Below, in pieces: positions 1 to 11,028 of a stretch of DNA of 64,000 nt (positions are counted from its first letter, which is position 1; every line of letters starts with the position of its first letter). The DNA is from Lucinisca nassula. Taxonomy: Eukaryota > Mollusca > Bivalvia > Lucinida > Lucinidae. Both the position numbers and the translations under genes were made by a program. The notes beneath the pieces are model-generated. The model did no database searches and was not told the origin of the DNA. It saw only the letters and a program-made list of their open reading frames with translations. The DNA lies in the NCBI GenBank assembly GCA_963580285.1, contig OY757010.1, positions 148,352,675-148,416,674 on the forward strand. The letters run 5' to 3'.

Positions 1-52
1 AAGTGAGGTTTAAGGGGGTCAAAATTATATAGGCGTGTTTTTGTGATGACAA
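1..52 (+). mobile_element. Right end of a two-stem hairpin (HP) element, cut by the window edge
   Basis: The bases TTAAGGGGGTCAAAATTATA followed by GGCGTGTTTT recur at the right-hand ends of the HP elements near 25490, 28121 and 28590. Only the terminal ~50 bases are in the window; the stem-loop part lies outside. Confidence 0.6.
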
Positions 53-168
53 TTTCAATATTATCCTATACACTCCTCCTTGGCAGGAGCCCGGTTGTCT
101 TCTAGATAGTGAATGATTGACAAGGCACATTTAGACCTCTATAAAACATGCAAGTAAGACTTAGATTT

Positions 169-415
169 CGATACCTGCCAGGGGTGGGCAACATTCTTTC
201 ATGGAGATTGATCATGAATTCTTCTCTACAGTCATTCTCTCCCTTCCACTGATTCAAGAAGGGCAGTTGTCAGTTTCTGGTGAGAGAATGTGCATTGTAC
301 TGGTTAACCGCTTACCTATAAGCCTGCTCAGGAAAAGTGTGGATAAGTAAACTGACTGGCTCAAAAATGACCTAAATAATGTTGACTGGGCTATTAAACT
401 CCCAAACAAACAAAC
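169..415 (+). mobile_element. 5'-truncated SINE, family C, with 13-bp TSD
   Basis: The copy starts inside a B-box-like CGATACCTGCC, so the tRNA-like A box is missing. It carries the family core GGGCAGTTGTCAGT and ACTGGTTAACCGCTTA and ends in GTTGACTGGGCTATTAAACTC plus CAAACAAACAA. A perfect AAGACTTAGATTT duplication flanks it at 156-168 and 416-428, which proves a retroposed insertion that was truncated on arrival. Related copies lie at about 2140 and 24869. Confidence 0.8.
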
Positions 416-580
416 AAGACTTAGATTTAAAAAAAAAAAAAATGATTGCACCAAAGTGACCAAACCTTTTTCTCAGTACAAAACCAGCTTTTTTGTGCTT
501 GCTACATTACATTACAAATGGTTAGAATTAAAAAATTGTAAAGAACTGAATTCTCATGATTCAACAAACACTTAACTAAA

Positions 581-681
581 CCATAGGGGCTTGAATCATG
601 AAAAAAAAAAAAAAAAAAAAAAAATTTTTTTTTTTTTTTTTTTTTTTCATTTTTTTTTTTTATGATTCAACCCCCTATGAC
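581..681. repeat. A/T-cored long hairpin
   Basis: CATAGGGGCTTGAATCATG plus an A run is followed by a T run and the inverted ATGATTCAACCCCCTATG. The arms are roughly 40 bases. The same outer arms flank an ATT microsatellite at 46692-46765, so this is a repeat family and not chance. Confidence 0.6.
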
Positions 682-689
682 TAAACCTC

Positions 690-1368
690 CTTCTGAGTGC
701 TTCAAAGGGAATTTAATAAGCACTATTTTTTACAAAAGTCAGTATTTCAAATTTTCGTCCTCTTGGCATAAATCAAGACACAACATTTCTAAGTCAAAAT
801 GGGTTTTGAGTTGGAAACTCTAAATGGGTTTTGTGTCAGAATAATTGTTTCTTGATGAAGTCCAAGAGGCTGAGAATTATACTTTTTTGAGGTAAAACAG
901 GTATTTCTTGTTAATGGCCAAGTGGCTGAAAATTACATGTTATGATCTAGAAGTTATTTTCTGTCGCAAAGGTCAAGTGACTCATTTTGATTTAGACCAA
1001 GTGTTTCTTTTTGAGTTAGAAGTTATTTCTTGTTTAAGGCAAAGAGGCTGAAAATGACACATTTTGATTCCTTAATAAAGGCCGCGAGGCTGAAATATTG
1101 AAATAAAGAGTGACTTTTGTGAAAAATAGTAAACTAAATCTGGTGGAAAAATATAGCTGTCTTTAAATGTTATATATGTATATAGTTGTTTTATAGATGC
1201 CAGTTTTTACTATTTTTTCAAACTGCTGGTGCAATAAGGTTGTTGGTGCGTAATCAAATCAAACTAGCTGTGTTATGTATAAACTTGAGGACCATTTTGT
1301 CAAACCAGTGGATAACTGATAAGAAATGCCTTCTTTTGATATATTTAGGTCCCGTTTGAAGTATTGAT
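690..1368. other. AT-rich stretch with no recognised gene
   Basis: It holds loosely repeated phrases (AAGAGGCTGAAAAT, about 60 bases apart, between 860 and 1100), suggesting a decayed tandem repeat. I see no coding signature or RNA gene. Confidence 0.5.
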
Positions 1369-1380
1369 CGCTTTAAGTTT

Positions 1381-1620
1381 AAGGGGAATGGGAACACCTG
1401 GCACATTTTTCTGCCATTTTTCAAAGGGAGACAACTTTTGTAACTTTCTGTTCCCTTTTCTATAAGCCCTGTCTAACTGAAAAAGGGGTCTACTCTTAAA
1501 GGAAAGAATTTGCTCCAGAGGAGCAAATTCTTTCCTTCAAGAGTTGACTCCTATTGACATGGGAGACAAAAATACATTTGCAGGAGTTGCCTCCCCTGAA
1601 GGTGTTCCCATTCTGCTTTA
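1381..1620. mobile_element. MITE with GGGAACACCT terminal inverted repeats
   Basis: The ends are AAGGGGAATGGGAACACCT and, inverted, AGGTGTTCCCATTCTGCTTT. The centre is a near-perfect stem GGAAAGAATTTGCTCC / AGCAAATTCTTTCC with a short loop. A second full copy lies at about 52785-53025 and a disrupted copy around 3290-3660. No coding capacity; non-autonomous. The superfamily is unassigned; CTTTAA sits near both edges but the TSD is unclear. Confidence 0.65.
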
Positions 1621-1659
1621 AAGTGATAATATTTTTTTGACAACTAAAATATGTACTGT

Positions 1660-1855
1660 AGAAGCGGTTAAACTACTTGCCTCATAAACCAGGGATCATG
1701 AGTTTGATCCCAGGCTTCTCAAGCCTTTCACATGAATCTTTTTACCAAGTCTTTTGTTTGTTTGTTTTGGAGTTTAACGGCCCAGTCAACACTATACCAA
1801 GTCTCCATATGACCTTAGTTGTTGATGAGAGGTAAAACTGAAACAAAGAAAATAC
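1660..1855 (+). mobile_element. Degenerate tRNA-type SINE, family A, with an inserted retroposon tail
   Basis: Decayed A-box and B-box regions (GGTTAAACTACTTGCC, GTTTGATCCC) are followed by the family A body ending GACCTTAGTTGTTGATGAGAGG. Between about 1755 and 1798 a short TTTGTTTGTTTTGGAGTTTAACGG piece, the reverse of the R/C/B tail, interrupts it. An old copy, judging by its divergence from the copies at 30767 and 35759. Confidence 0.5.
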
Positions 1856-2139
1856 ATGTACTGCACTGGTATTTTTGCTGAAAAAAATATTTGCGACTAG
1901 CTAGCTACTCATATTTTTAGCAAAAGTACTATTGAATTTGCTATACTAAACGATAATGTTGACCCATTCAGCAATGCAGATAGATAGGTACACAAAGCTC
2001 TGCAGTCCATGTAAATCCAAGGTAAACAAAGCTATGCAGTCCATGTAAATCCAGATTAGGTGGCTCTTCAAGAGTTGTCTTTTACCCAAGTACAGTTTAA
2101 CAGCATTGAATTTCACAGTTTTGAAGTTAACAAAGATTG

Positions 2140-2432
2140 TAAATGTGTGTCTGACTGGTATTCAGGAGGATGTGGGTTCGATACCTGCCGTGGTTGGTAA
2201 CATTTTTTTTATGGAGATTGATTATGCAATCTTTTCTGCGATCATTTTCTCCCTTCCACTGATTCAAGAAGGGCAGTTGTCAGTTACTGGCGAAAGAATG
2301 TCACTGTACTGGTTAACCGCTTACATATAAGCCTGCCCAGGTAAAGTATGGATAGGGAAACAGACCGGCTCAAAAATGACCAAAAATAGTGTTGACTTGG
2401 CCATTAAACTCAAGTACAAACAAACAAACAAA
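2140..2432 (+). mobile_element. SINE, family C
   Basis: It carries a B-box-like GGGTTCGATACCTGCC, then the family C core and a tail ending in GTGTTGACTTGGCCATTAAACTC and (CAAA)n. It is longer at its 5' side than the copy at 169. The exact start is uncertain because the A box is decayed. Confidence 0.65.
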
Positions 2433-2547
2433 GCAAAATAAAGATTATATTAATTGGACACTGCTTTTGTTCTGGTGTATGAATGTCATTTGACATGTCA
2501 CCAGATACAATTCAATTCTGATTTGTTGATCAAACACAAAAGTACAG

Positions 2548-2775
2548 CCTTGATAGCTCACTGGTTAGCGCATTCAACTTTTGATCGAGTCAGGTTGAGG
2601 GTTCGAATCCGGCCACTGGAGCCAAGGTGTGTCCTTGGGCAAGACGCGTTATGCCACTGCCCCACTCCACCCAGATGTAAATGGGTAGCAGTGATGTAAA
2701 AGTCACTGTCTTTGTCTCCATCGCATGATAACATCCTGAGTGTTTGAGAGCGACTTAAATAAACTTTAAGATTTC
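2548..2775 (+). mobile_element. tRNA-headed SINE, family D
   Basis: A tRNA-like head has an A box (TAGCTCACTGGTTAGCG) and B box (GGGTTCGAATCC). The body CCTTGGGCAAGACGCGTTAT, then CCCACTCCACCCAGATGTAA and ATGGGTAG, is a central domain I know to be shared by many invertebrate SINEs. The head cannot be a working tRNA: no acceptor stem is visible and it runs into SINE sequence. Confidence 0.7.
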
Positions 2776-3289
2776 ATCACAGTCAAACTAAAATAACTTA
2801 GTATAAATTAGAGTGTTGCTTTAGAAAACATGTAATCTAATTAATTAGCTTTGTGTCCATCTGATTCTTGTTGAATAAAATGCCCTATGAATACCATAGT
2901 TTACACTTCCTTAAAAATCTTAAAAATTAGAATACCTTGAGGACTTGCTGTAATTCTCCTAAAATTTTAAATTGGTTTCTTGATCCGACAAGGAGTCGAA
3001 AAAGTGCAGATGGAATGGCAAAGAGTGTAGATCCTGATCAGACTGCAGTCTGATTTGGGTCTGCACTTTGTCCAATTACTTAGGATCATTACGGGTATAT
3101 GAAAACATTCATTTCAGGTCATGTTCAGTCAGATCATTTTTCTTTTCTTTATTTCTAGTGGCCAGTTTCCAAATAGATTTTGAAGAATATACAACCTGAC
3201 ACCCCTGAATTTTGAAAAGGACCTGTGCTTTACATAAGGTGGACGATTCCATATGGTATATGTACAACATGGGTAAAACTGACATTTTC

Positions 3290-3640
3290 CACAATAATTC
3301 TGTATGAGAGACAACTTTTGGAACTCATTTATTTTCATAGTGTACCAAGTCCCTCTGAAGAAGGTGTCTAATCTTAAAGTGAGTGAGTGTGTTTGAGTTT
3401 TACGTTCCACCAACAGCTAAGGTCATACGGAGACGGGACCTCGGTTTAAAGACTCATCCGAAAGTCTGGAGAAGCCCGGGATCGATCCTGCGATCCCTGG
3501 TTTACAAGACGAGTAGCGTAACCACTACACCATGCAGGCTTCTTTCTAATCTTAAAGAAAGGAATTTGCTCCACAGGAGCAAATTCTTTCCTTTAAGAGT
3601 AGACCCTTGTGACTTTTCAGAGTAGATCCTTGTGAATAAA
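3290..3640. mobile_element. GGAACACC-type MITE interrupted by a SINE
   Basis: GAGACAACTTTTGGAACT on the left and the stem GGAATTTGCTCC / GGAGCAAATTC on the right match the MITE at 1381. The SINE at 3380-3544 splits the copy and the outer ends are eroded. Confidence 0.5.
3380..3544 (-). mobile_element. tRNA-headed SINE, family A, with perfect 13-bp TSD
   Basis: On the minus strand the order is tRNA-like head (A box near 3530, B box GGATCGATCCCGG near 3480), body with AGACTTTCGGATGAGTCTTT, and a (TGAG)n-type tail at 3380-3392. TCTAATCTTAAAG flanks it at 3367-3379 and 3545-3557. It landed inside a copy of the GGAACACC MITE, so it is younger than that MITE. Confidence 0.85.
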
Positions 3641-4433
3641 GGAGGCAGAACTATTTTGAAAGTATTTCATCTTCTGAAGCAATGTTCATTTCCCTTAAAA
3701 GTGTTAAAAGTTTAGCGTAGAAACAATTATTATGGTGGCTTTTAATGCCGTGGCCTTGTTTGCAGTAAATGTAATACACAAGTGTAACGCTAGCTTTCTG
3801 GAGTTGGCTTCCCAGTACCCATAGACTGGACATTGAGGCTGGAAGATAAGAGACAGTGTATTGCCAGTATTTCTGTATAAATGTTTATGTGACTATGTTT
3901 GTTGAAGAAAAGATATCAGATATAAATGTGCTGAAAGATGAAAGGTATATAAAAATATGACAAATTTTACAGATTTATTTTGTTTTGTTTGATCCCTAGA
4001 CCTTTTAATCTCATTTAAATTAGCCGGTTTTGAAAAAAAAATGGTTGTAGTATGTTATGGTCGGGGTCGGCATCCGTCTGTCTGTCTTTAAACTTTTTGT
4101 TTCTGGATAACTCCTCCTACAGTTTTTATTGGATCAAGCTGAAACATGGTAGCTAGTAAGACTTTGAGGTGATGTAGCGCATAAATGTATTGTTTTGTGG
4201 TTACGGTCCATCAAATATTTACAGAGTTATACCCCTTTGAAAATTCTTGTGAACTTTTTAATTTCCGGATAACTCATACAGTTTTCATCGGATCAAACTG
4301 AACCTTGGTAGACAGTAAGACTATGGGATGGTGTATCACATATTATTTCAAGGTTATGCTCCATCAAATATTTACAGAATTATGGCCCTTTGAATATTTC
4401 TGTAAACATTTTGTTTCCAGCTAACTCCTACAA

Positions 4434-4646
4434 TTAACCCTTGTCCTGGTAATCCCGGATATGCCTTATCTTTGAAACAATGTAGATCCAGATCAGATGG
4501 CTTCTGACGAAGCCATCTGATCAGGATCTACATTGTTTGCCATTCAGATTATGAATTTGTTGCAATAATTTGCATCAAGTAATCTGATTGGTTGATAATC
4601 GGTAGTGGGTGTGGCATATATAAATATTCAGCAGGACAAGGGTTAA
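4434..4646. mobile_element. piggyBac-like MITE, family P1, left-arm copy
   Basis: The ends are TTAACCCTTGTCCTG and CAGGACAAGGGTTAA, with TTAA at each edge. Internally GTAGATCCAGATCAGATGGC forms a stem-loop. The neighbouring array units show the empty site CTACAATTAACATTTGATC, so the insertion target was TTAA, the signature of piggyBac. No transposase is encoded. Confidence 0.8.
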
Positions 4647-5189
4647 CATTGGATCAAGCTGAAACTTGATATATAGTCAGACCATGATGTGGAGCAGACA
4701 TATTATTAGGGCCACACATTGGCCATAACTATATTGATTTTGTCCGTGAGTTTGTAACGCCTTAACCAAAAAACTTAATCTCAGTCATAACTTCAAAAGT
4801 GTTTGCCCTACTCTCATGCAGCTGCACACCCATACTTAAGTTTCCATCACAAGACAGGGCCATATCTAAATCGCTTTTGTATGTGTGTTTGTCACGCTTA
4901 ACCGCAGTCATAACTTCAGAAGTATTTGCCCTACTCTCATGAAACTCCACACACACAGTTACCATCACAAAGCTATGAGGTGGTGTAGCACACATTGTTC
5001 AAGGTTACTGTCCACCAAATATTTACAGAGTTATGCCCCTTTGAATATTTCTGTAAACATTTTGTTTCTGGCTAATTCCTCCTGCAATTATCATTTGATC
5101 AAGCTGAAACTTCATATATAGTTAGACCATGATGTGGAGCAGCGCATATTGTTAGGGCCCCTCACTTGCCATAACTTTATTGCTTTAAT

Positions 5190-5390
5190 CCATTCAGTAC
5201 CAGAAACCCCTAAAGGGGTACCCTGGTAAACAGTGCAGGCCCAGATCAGACCCCGCAGAACGCGGCGTCTGATCAGGGCCTCCACTGTTTTCTAAAAGAT
5301 CAGTCATTTTCCAAATAAATTTTGAAGAAAACAACCTGACACCCCTAAATTTTGAAATGTACTATATAAGGAGGAAGATTTCATTTGGTA
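5190..5390. mobile_element. MITE family P2 (TTAA...GGGGTACC type), left-arm copy
   Basis: It contains AAACCCCTAAAGGGGTACC and the strong stem CAGATCAGACCCCGC..GCGGCGTCTGATCAGG, then an ACAACCTGACACCCC segment. The same modules occur at 16210-16428, 22475-22655 and 50691-50806. Its mirror image in the right arm is at about 8930-9095. Outer ends are imprecise. Confidence 0.55.
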
Positions 5391-6420
5391 CAAAAATGGC
5401 TAAATTTGTCCATGTGTTTGTCGCGCCTTACCTCACTTATAACTTCAAAAATATTTGCCCTACTCTCATGAAACATCTCACACATACCATTGCAAGACCA
5501 ACATTCTGATAAAGGGCCATAGTTATATTGCTTTTTTCAGTGTGTTTGTCATGCCAACAAAAAAAAAATTAACCTGGGTGACATAACTTCAAACATAATT
5601 GCCATACTGTCATGAAACTTGCAATCTGCCTTAACCAGAAAGCCAAACCTCTGTTATAACTTCAAAAGTATTTGCTTTTCTTTCATGAAACAAACTTCAC
5701 ACACATACTTACCATCACAAGATCTACATTCTGACAAAAACACCATCTCTGATAAAAACGTGTACCATACCTCGTTGACAGCTTTATGTGGGGCACTTTC
5801 TGATGTGATCAGTGATCTAGTTTCGAGGTTATGGTTCACGAAGTAAAAAAGAAAAAAAAGTGATGCCCCTTTGAAAATTTCTGTAAAAATTTTGTTCCAG
5901 CTAACTCTGCCTGCAATTTAGATTTGGTCAAGCTGAAAATTTATGTATAGTTAGACCATGATGTGGAGCCAGCGCATACGATCCACCAAATATTTACAGA
6001 GTTATGCCCCTTTGAAAATTTCTGTGAACATTTTGTTGCTGACTAACTCCTCCTACAGTTAACATTTGATCAAGCTGAAACTTTATATAGCTTGACCACA
6101 ATGTGGGGCAGCACATATTGTTTTGAGGTTATGGCTCACCAAATATTAATAAGAGTTATGCCCCTTTGCAGATTTCTGTAAATATTTTTGTGGCTGACTC
6201 CTACAATTTAGATCTGGTCAAGCTGAAACTTGATATGCAGTTAGACCATTATGTGGAGCAGTGCATACTGATTCGAGGTTATGGTCCACCAAATATTAAT
6301 TGAGTTATGCCCCTTTGAAATTTTTTTGTGGCAACATTCGATCTACATGTGGCTAAAACTTGGTTTTGTTTGACTATTTAGAGGTTAAGGTCCACCAAAT
6401 ATTTATAGAAGTATACCCCT

Positions 6421-6707
6421 TAGGGGCTTGAAGAAATATATGGGCTGCATGATGCTTCCACGCAGAGCTGAATCTGGCCCGCACACTAGTACTGGTAAAC
6501 CGCTTAGAGGATCTAAGCCTGTCCAGGAATCGCGGTGTGAGGCGGACCGTCCATGCTACTAAACCCTATTGGTTTCATTGGGCGACAGGGCTTGAGATGT
6601 CATTTCATCTCAATGTCGGGTAAAAGTCCAACAAAATTGGAAGCAACGTCTCCAAAATGACCATTACAGTGTTGACGGGGACGTTAAACCTCAAATCAAA
6701 CAAAAAA
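6421..6707 (+). mobile_element. R-family retroposon, left-arm copy
   Basis: It runs from AGGGGCTTGAAGAAATATAT to GACGTTAAACCTCAAATC and CAAACAAAAA. ATACCCCTT before it and again after it is a probable TSD inside the tandem array. See the entry at 50177 for the family description. Confidence 0.8.
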
Positions 6708-7578
6708 TACCCCTTTGAAAATTCCTGTCCGGCTAGCTCTCCCTACAATTTAGATGCAACCAAGCTGAAACTTGTTATATAGTTAGACCATGATATGGAG
6801 CAGTTCATGTTGTTTCGAGGTTGCAGTCCAACAAATATTAAATTGCCACGGGCGTTTACTGCCCGCTTGCGTTCTTGTTTTTTATGAAGCTTGAGTAAGT
6901 ACTAAGGGCGGTTACTGGATAATACAATACTAGCCACCTCAGGTGAAGATGGGTCTTCAGCTGTGTGCACACAGAAATGACTTAGACCAGCCTCTACATG
7001 ACACAGTCTGATCAGAGTCTTTAATCTATGTCAGTTGATCCAAAGTTTCACCATGCAACAGGGATGAGAATTAGTTATATGTTTCGGTATGCAGGCGGAT
7101 ATTTCTTGCACATAAGATAAGAAAATCTTGGATTTTACTACCACCCTTGTAAAATCCAAGATTTTCTTATCTTATGTGCAAGAAATATCCGCCTGCATAC
7201 CGAAACATATAACTAATTCTCATCCCTGTTGCATGGTGAAACTTTGGATCAACTGACATAGATTAAAGACTCTGATCAGACTGTGTCATGTAGAGGCTGG
7301 TCTAAGTCATTTCTGTGTGCACACAGCTGAAGACCCATCTTCACCTGAGGTGGCTAGTATTGTATTATCCAGTAACCGCCCTTAGTACTTACTCAAGCTT
7401 CATAAAAAACAAGAACGCAAGCGGGCAGTAAACGCCCGTGGCAATTTAATATTTGTTGGACTGCAACCTCGAAACAACATGAACTGCTCCATATCATGGT
7501 CTAACTATATAACAAGTTTCAGCTTGGTTGCATCTAAATTGTAGGGAGAGCTAGCCGGACAGGAATTTTCAAAGGGGT

Positions 7579-7858
7579 ATTTTTTGTTTGATTTGAGGTT
7601 TAACGTCCCCGTCAACACTGTAATGGTCATTTTGGAGACGTTGCTTCCAATTTTGTTGGACTTTTACCCGACATTGAGATGAAATGACATCTCAAGCCCT
7701 GTCGCCCAATGAAACCAATAGGGTTTAGTAGCATGGACGGTCCGCCTCACACCGCGATTCCTGGACAGGCTTAGATCCTCTAAGCGGTTTACCAGTACTA
7801 GTGTGCGGGCCAGATTCAGCTCTGCGTGGAAGCATATATTTCTTCAAGCCCCTAAGGG
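7579..7858 (-). mobile_element. R-family retroposon, right-arm copy
   Basis: This is the mirror of the copy at 6421. It lacks about 12 bases (GGCTGCATGATG) near its 5' end, one of the few differences between the inner arms. Confidence 0.8.
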
Positions 7859-9633
7859 GTATACTTCTATAAATATTTGGTGGACCTTAACCTCTAAATA
7901 GTCAAACAAAACCAAGTTTTAGCCACATGTAGATCGAATGTTGCCACAAAAAAATTTCAAAGGGGCATAACTCAATTAATATTTGGTGGACCATAACCTC
8001 GAATCAGTATGCACTGCTCCACATAATGGTCTAACTGCATATCAAGTTTCAGCTTGACCAGATCTAAATTGTAGGAGTCAGCCACAAAAATATTTACAGA
8101 AATCTGCAAAGGGGCATAACTCTATTAATATTTGGTGAGCCATAACCTCAAAACAATATGTGCTGTCCCACATTGTGGTCAAGCTATTTAAAGTTTCAGC
8201 TTGATCAAATGTTAACTGTAGGAGGAGTTAGTCAGCAACAAAATGTTCACAGAAATTTTCAAAGGGGCATAACTCTGTAAATATTTGGTGGATCGTATGC
8301 GCTGGCTCCACATCATGGTCTAACTATACATAAATTTTCAGCTTGACCAAATCTAAATTGCAGGCAGAGTTAGCTGGAACAAAATGTTTACAGAAATTTT
8401 CAAAGGGGCATCAGTTTTTTTTTCTTTTTTACTTGGTGAACCATAACCTCGAAACTAGATCACTGACCACGTCAGAAAGTGCCCCACATAAAGCTGTCAA
8501 CGAGGTATGGTACAAGTTTTTATCAGAATGTAGGTCTTGTGATGGTGTTTTTGTCAGAATGTAGATCTTGTGATGGTCAGTATGTGTGTGACGTTTGTTT
8601 CATGAAAGAAAGGCAAATACTTTTGAAGTTATAACAGAGGTTTGGCTATCTGGTTAAGGCATATTTTAAGCTTCATGACAGTATGGCAATTATGTTTGAA
8701 GTTTTGCACCCTGGTTAAGTTTTTTTGTTTTGTTAAGGCATGACAAACACAATGAAAAAAGCAATATAACTATGGCCCTTTATCAGAATGTTGGTCTTGC
8801 AATGGTATGTGTGAGATGTTTCATGAGAGTAGGGCAAATATTTTTGAAGTTATAAGTGAGGTAAGGCGTGACAAACACATGGACAAATTTAGCCCTTTTT
8901 GTACCAAATGGAATCTTCCTCCTTATATAGTCCATTTCAAAATTTAGGGGTGTCAGGTTGTTTTCTTCAAAATTTATTTGGAAAATGACTGAACTTTTAG
9001 AAAACAGTGGAGGCCCTGGTCAGACGGGGTCTGATCTGGGCCTGCACTGTTTTCCAGGGTACCCCTTTAGGGGTTTCTGGTACTGAATGAATTAAAGCAA
9101 TATAGTTATGGCAAGTGAGGGGCCCTAACAATATGCGCTGCTCCACATCATGGTCTAACTATATATGAAGTTTCAGCTTGATCAAATGATAATTGCAGGA
9201 GGAATTAGCCAGAAACAAAATGTTTACAGAATTATTCAAAGGGGCAGAACTCTGTAAATATTTGGTGGACAGTAACTTGAACAATATGCGCTACACCACC
9301 TCATAGCTTTGTGATGGTAACTGTGTGTGTGGAGTTTCATGAGAGTAGGGCAAATACTTCTGAAGTTATGACTACGGTTAAGCGTGACAAACACACATAC
9401 AAAAGCGATTAAGATATGGCCCTGCCTTGTGCTGGTAACTTAAGTATGGGTGTGCGACTGCATGAGAGTAGGGCAAATACTTTTGAAGTTATGACTGAGA
9501 TTAAGTTTTTTGGTTAAGGCGTGACAAACACACGGACAAAATCAGTATAGTTATGGCCAATGTTTGGCCCTAATAATATGCCTTGCTCCACATCACGGTC
9601 TGACTATATATCAAGTTTCAGCTTGATCCAATG

Positions 9634-9846
9634 TTAACCCTTGTCCTGCTGAATATTTATATATGCCACACCCACTACCGATTATCAACCAATCAGATTA
9701 CTTGATGCAAATTATTGCAACAAATTCATAATCTGAATGGCAAACAATGTAGATCCTGATCAGATGGCTTCGTCAGAAGCCATCTGATCTGGATCTACAT
9801 TGTTTCAAAGATAAGGCATATCCGGGATTAGCAGGACAAGGGTTAA
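9634..9846. mobile_element. piggyBac-like MITE, family P1, right-arm copy
   Basis: This is the mirror image of the element at 4434, with TTAA at both edges retained. Sequence differences from the left copy are few. Confidence 0.75.
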
Positions 9847-9969
9847 TTGTAGGAGTTGGCTGGAAACAAAATGTTTACAGAAATATTCAAAGGGCCATAA
9901 TTCTATAAATATTTGGTGGAGCGTGACCTTGAAATAATATGCAATACACCATCTCATGTTGGTGGGATA

Positions 9970-10750
9970 TAAAATCGAGATTTCTCAAGTTTTCTAGGTG
10001 CTCTGGTTCCACAGGACATCACATACGCTGTTGTTAAGACAGACGTCACAGAACATAATGACGTCATAAACAATGTGGGGGCGACATCAATTGTAGTGAC
10101 ATGCTAGCATTATTAAAAATTCATGCTCAGAAATGAAACGTATGCCTGAAAAATAATCTCAGCCCTGGATATGAGGGGATCAGTCCGGCATCACTCAGCA
10201 AGCCTCATGATGCCGGACAGTAACCATCGGGACGGAGTTTTGAATCAAAACCTCACTATACCCTAAGTAAATTTTAAGCGACCATGCAGGGGCCAGTTGT
10301 TCAAATTAAACGTTGTCATTAGTTAAGGTATCGTTAAAACTGATCATTAACTATGGCAAATATACTGATATTTTTGCAGAAAAAAAGTGAGTAGCTTTTG
10401 CATTTGCAAAGGCTACTAACATTTTTTTTCAGCAAAAAAGTCCCTAAAATTATGCTAGACTGACAGTTAACATTTTCACCACTAACGAGCCTGTTAAGCT
10501 AACAATGCTTTGAACAACCGGGCCCTGATCACCAATTGGCATCCGACTGGGCTACCGAAGTCGGCTCGTTGAGGTGAAAATTAATGACCAAGTCCGGTGA
10601 ATACGGTTTGGAAAGAAATTATAAAAATAATATGATGACACGTTGAATCTTTCACCAATGACCAATATATACATACATATAAAGGTCACTGCTTCCACCC
10701 ATAATCTTGGAAGAGGTTCAGGTGTCAGATTTTTAAGTTTAAGAAAAAAT
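9970..10750. other. Unassigned single-copy-looking stretch
   Basis: No open frame, RNA gene or recognised element. A short inverted motif GTCCGGCATCACT..TGATGCCGGAC is present near 10170-10215. Confidence 0.4.
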
Positions 10751-10753
10751 CCT

Positions 10754-10763
10754 TTCTCTCTCT

Positions 10764-10842
<79 letters not shown>
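10754..10842. repeat. (CT)n(GT)n microsatellite
   Basis: A short CT run is followed by about 38 GT dinucleotides without interruption. It is AC/GT-type and likely polymorphic in length. Confidence 0.95.
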
Positions 10843-10849
<7 letters not shown>

Positions 10850-11028
10850 CAAATGGTGTAGACTGGTAAGACGCCGCTTTACATTACATGGCGTCTGATC
10901 TAATTCTACACCGTTTCGTCAGTGTCCCTCTTTTCCCCCATTATCTTGGAGCATTTTCATTTCCCATTTTAGGGTGTTTAACAAAATTCCTATTTTTTAG
11001 CAAATAATGTAGATTCCGGTCAGACGCC

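Larger units (their letters stand above)
4325..9955. repeat. 5.6-kb palindrome (arms ~2.8 kb, 10-nt spacer)
   Basis: The centre reads GGATTTTAC, ten unpaired bases (7139-7148), then GTAAAATCC. From there outward the arms mirror each other through about 4325 and 9955. By eye the inner ~700 bases per arm are almost identical, except that the right arm lacks about 12 bases in its retroposon copy (near 7833). The outer arm regions differ by several percent with indels. Both arms contain the same embedded elements, so those insertions predate the inverted duplication. Confidence 0.9.
4045..10000. repeat. Tandem ~160-bp repeat array (CCACCAAATATTTACAGAG type), folded into an inverted repeat
   Basis: Units such as CACCAAATATTTACAGAGTT, ATGCCCCTTTGAAAATTTC, AACTCCTCCTACAATT and ATCAAGCTGAAACTT recur about every 160 bases, from about 4100 forwards and in reverse from about 7900 to 9960. 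The leader GTCCGTCTGTCTGTCTTTAA near 4070-4090 is like that of other array elements here. Short open frames in it are by-products of the repeat. Confidence 0.75.

Noticed and set aside
2548..2620. tRNA gene candidates at SINE heads (also 26178, 30767, 39357, 57612)
   Set aside because: A and B boxes are present, but acceptor-stem pairing is absent and each runs into a SINE body.
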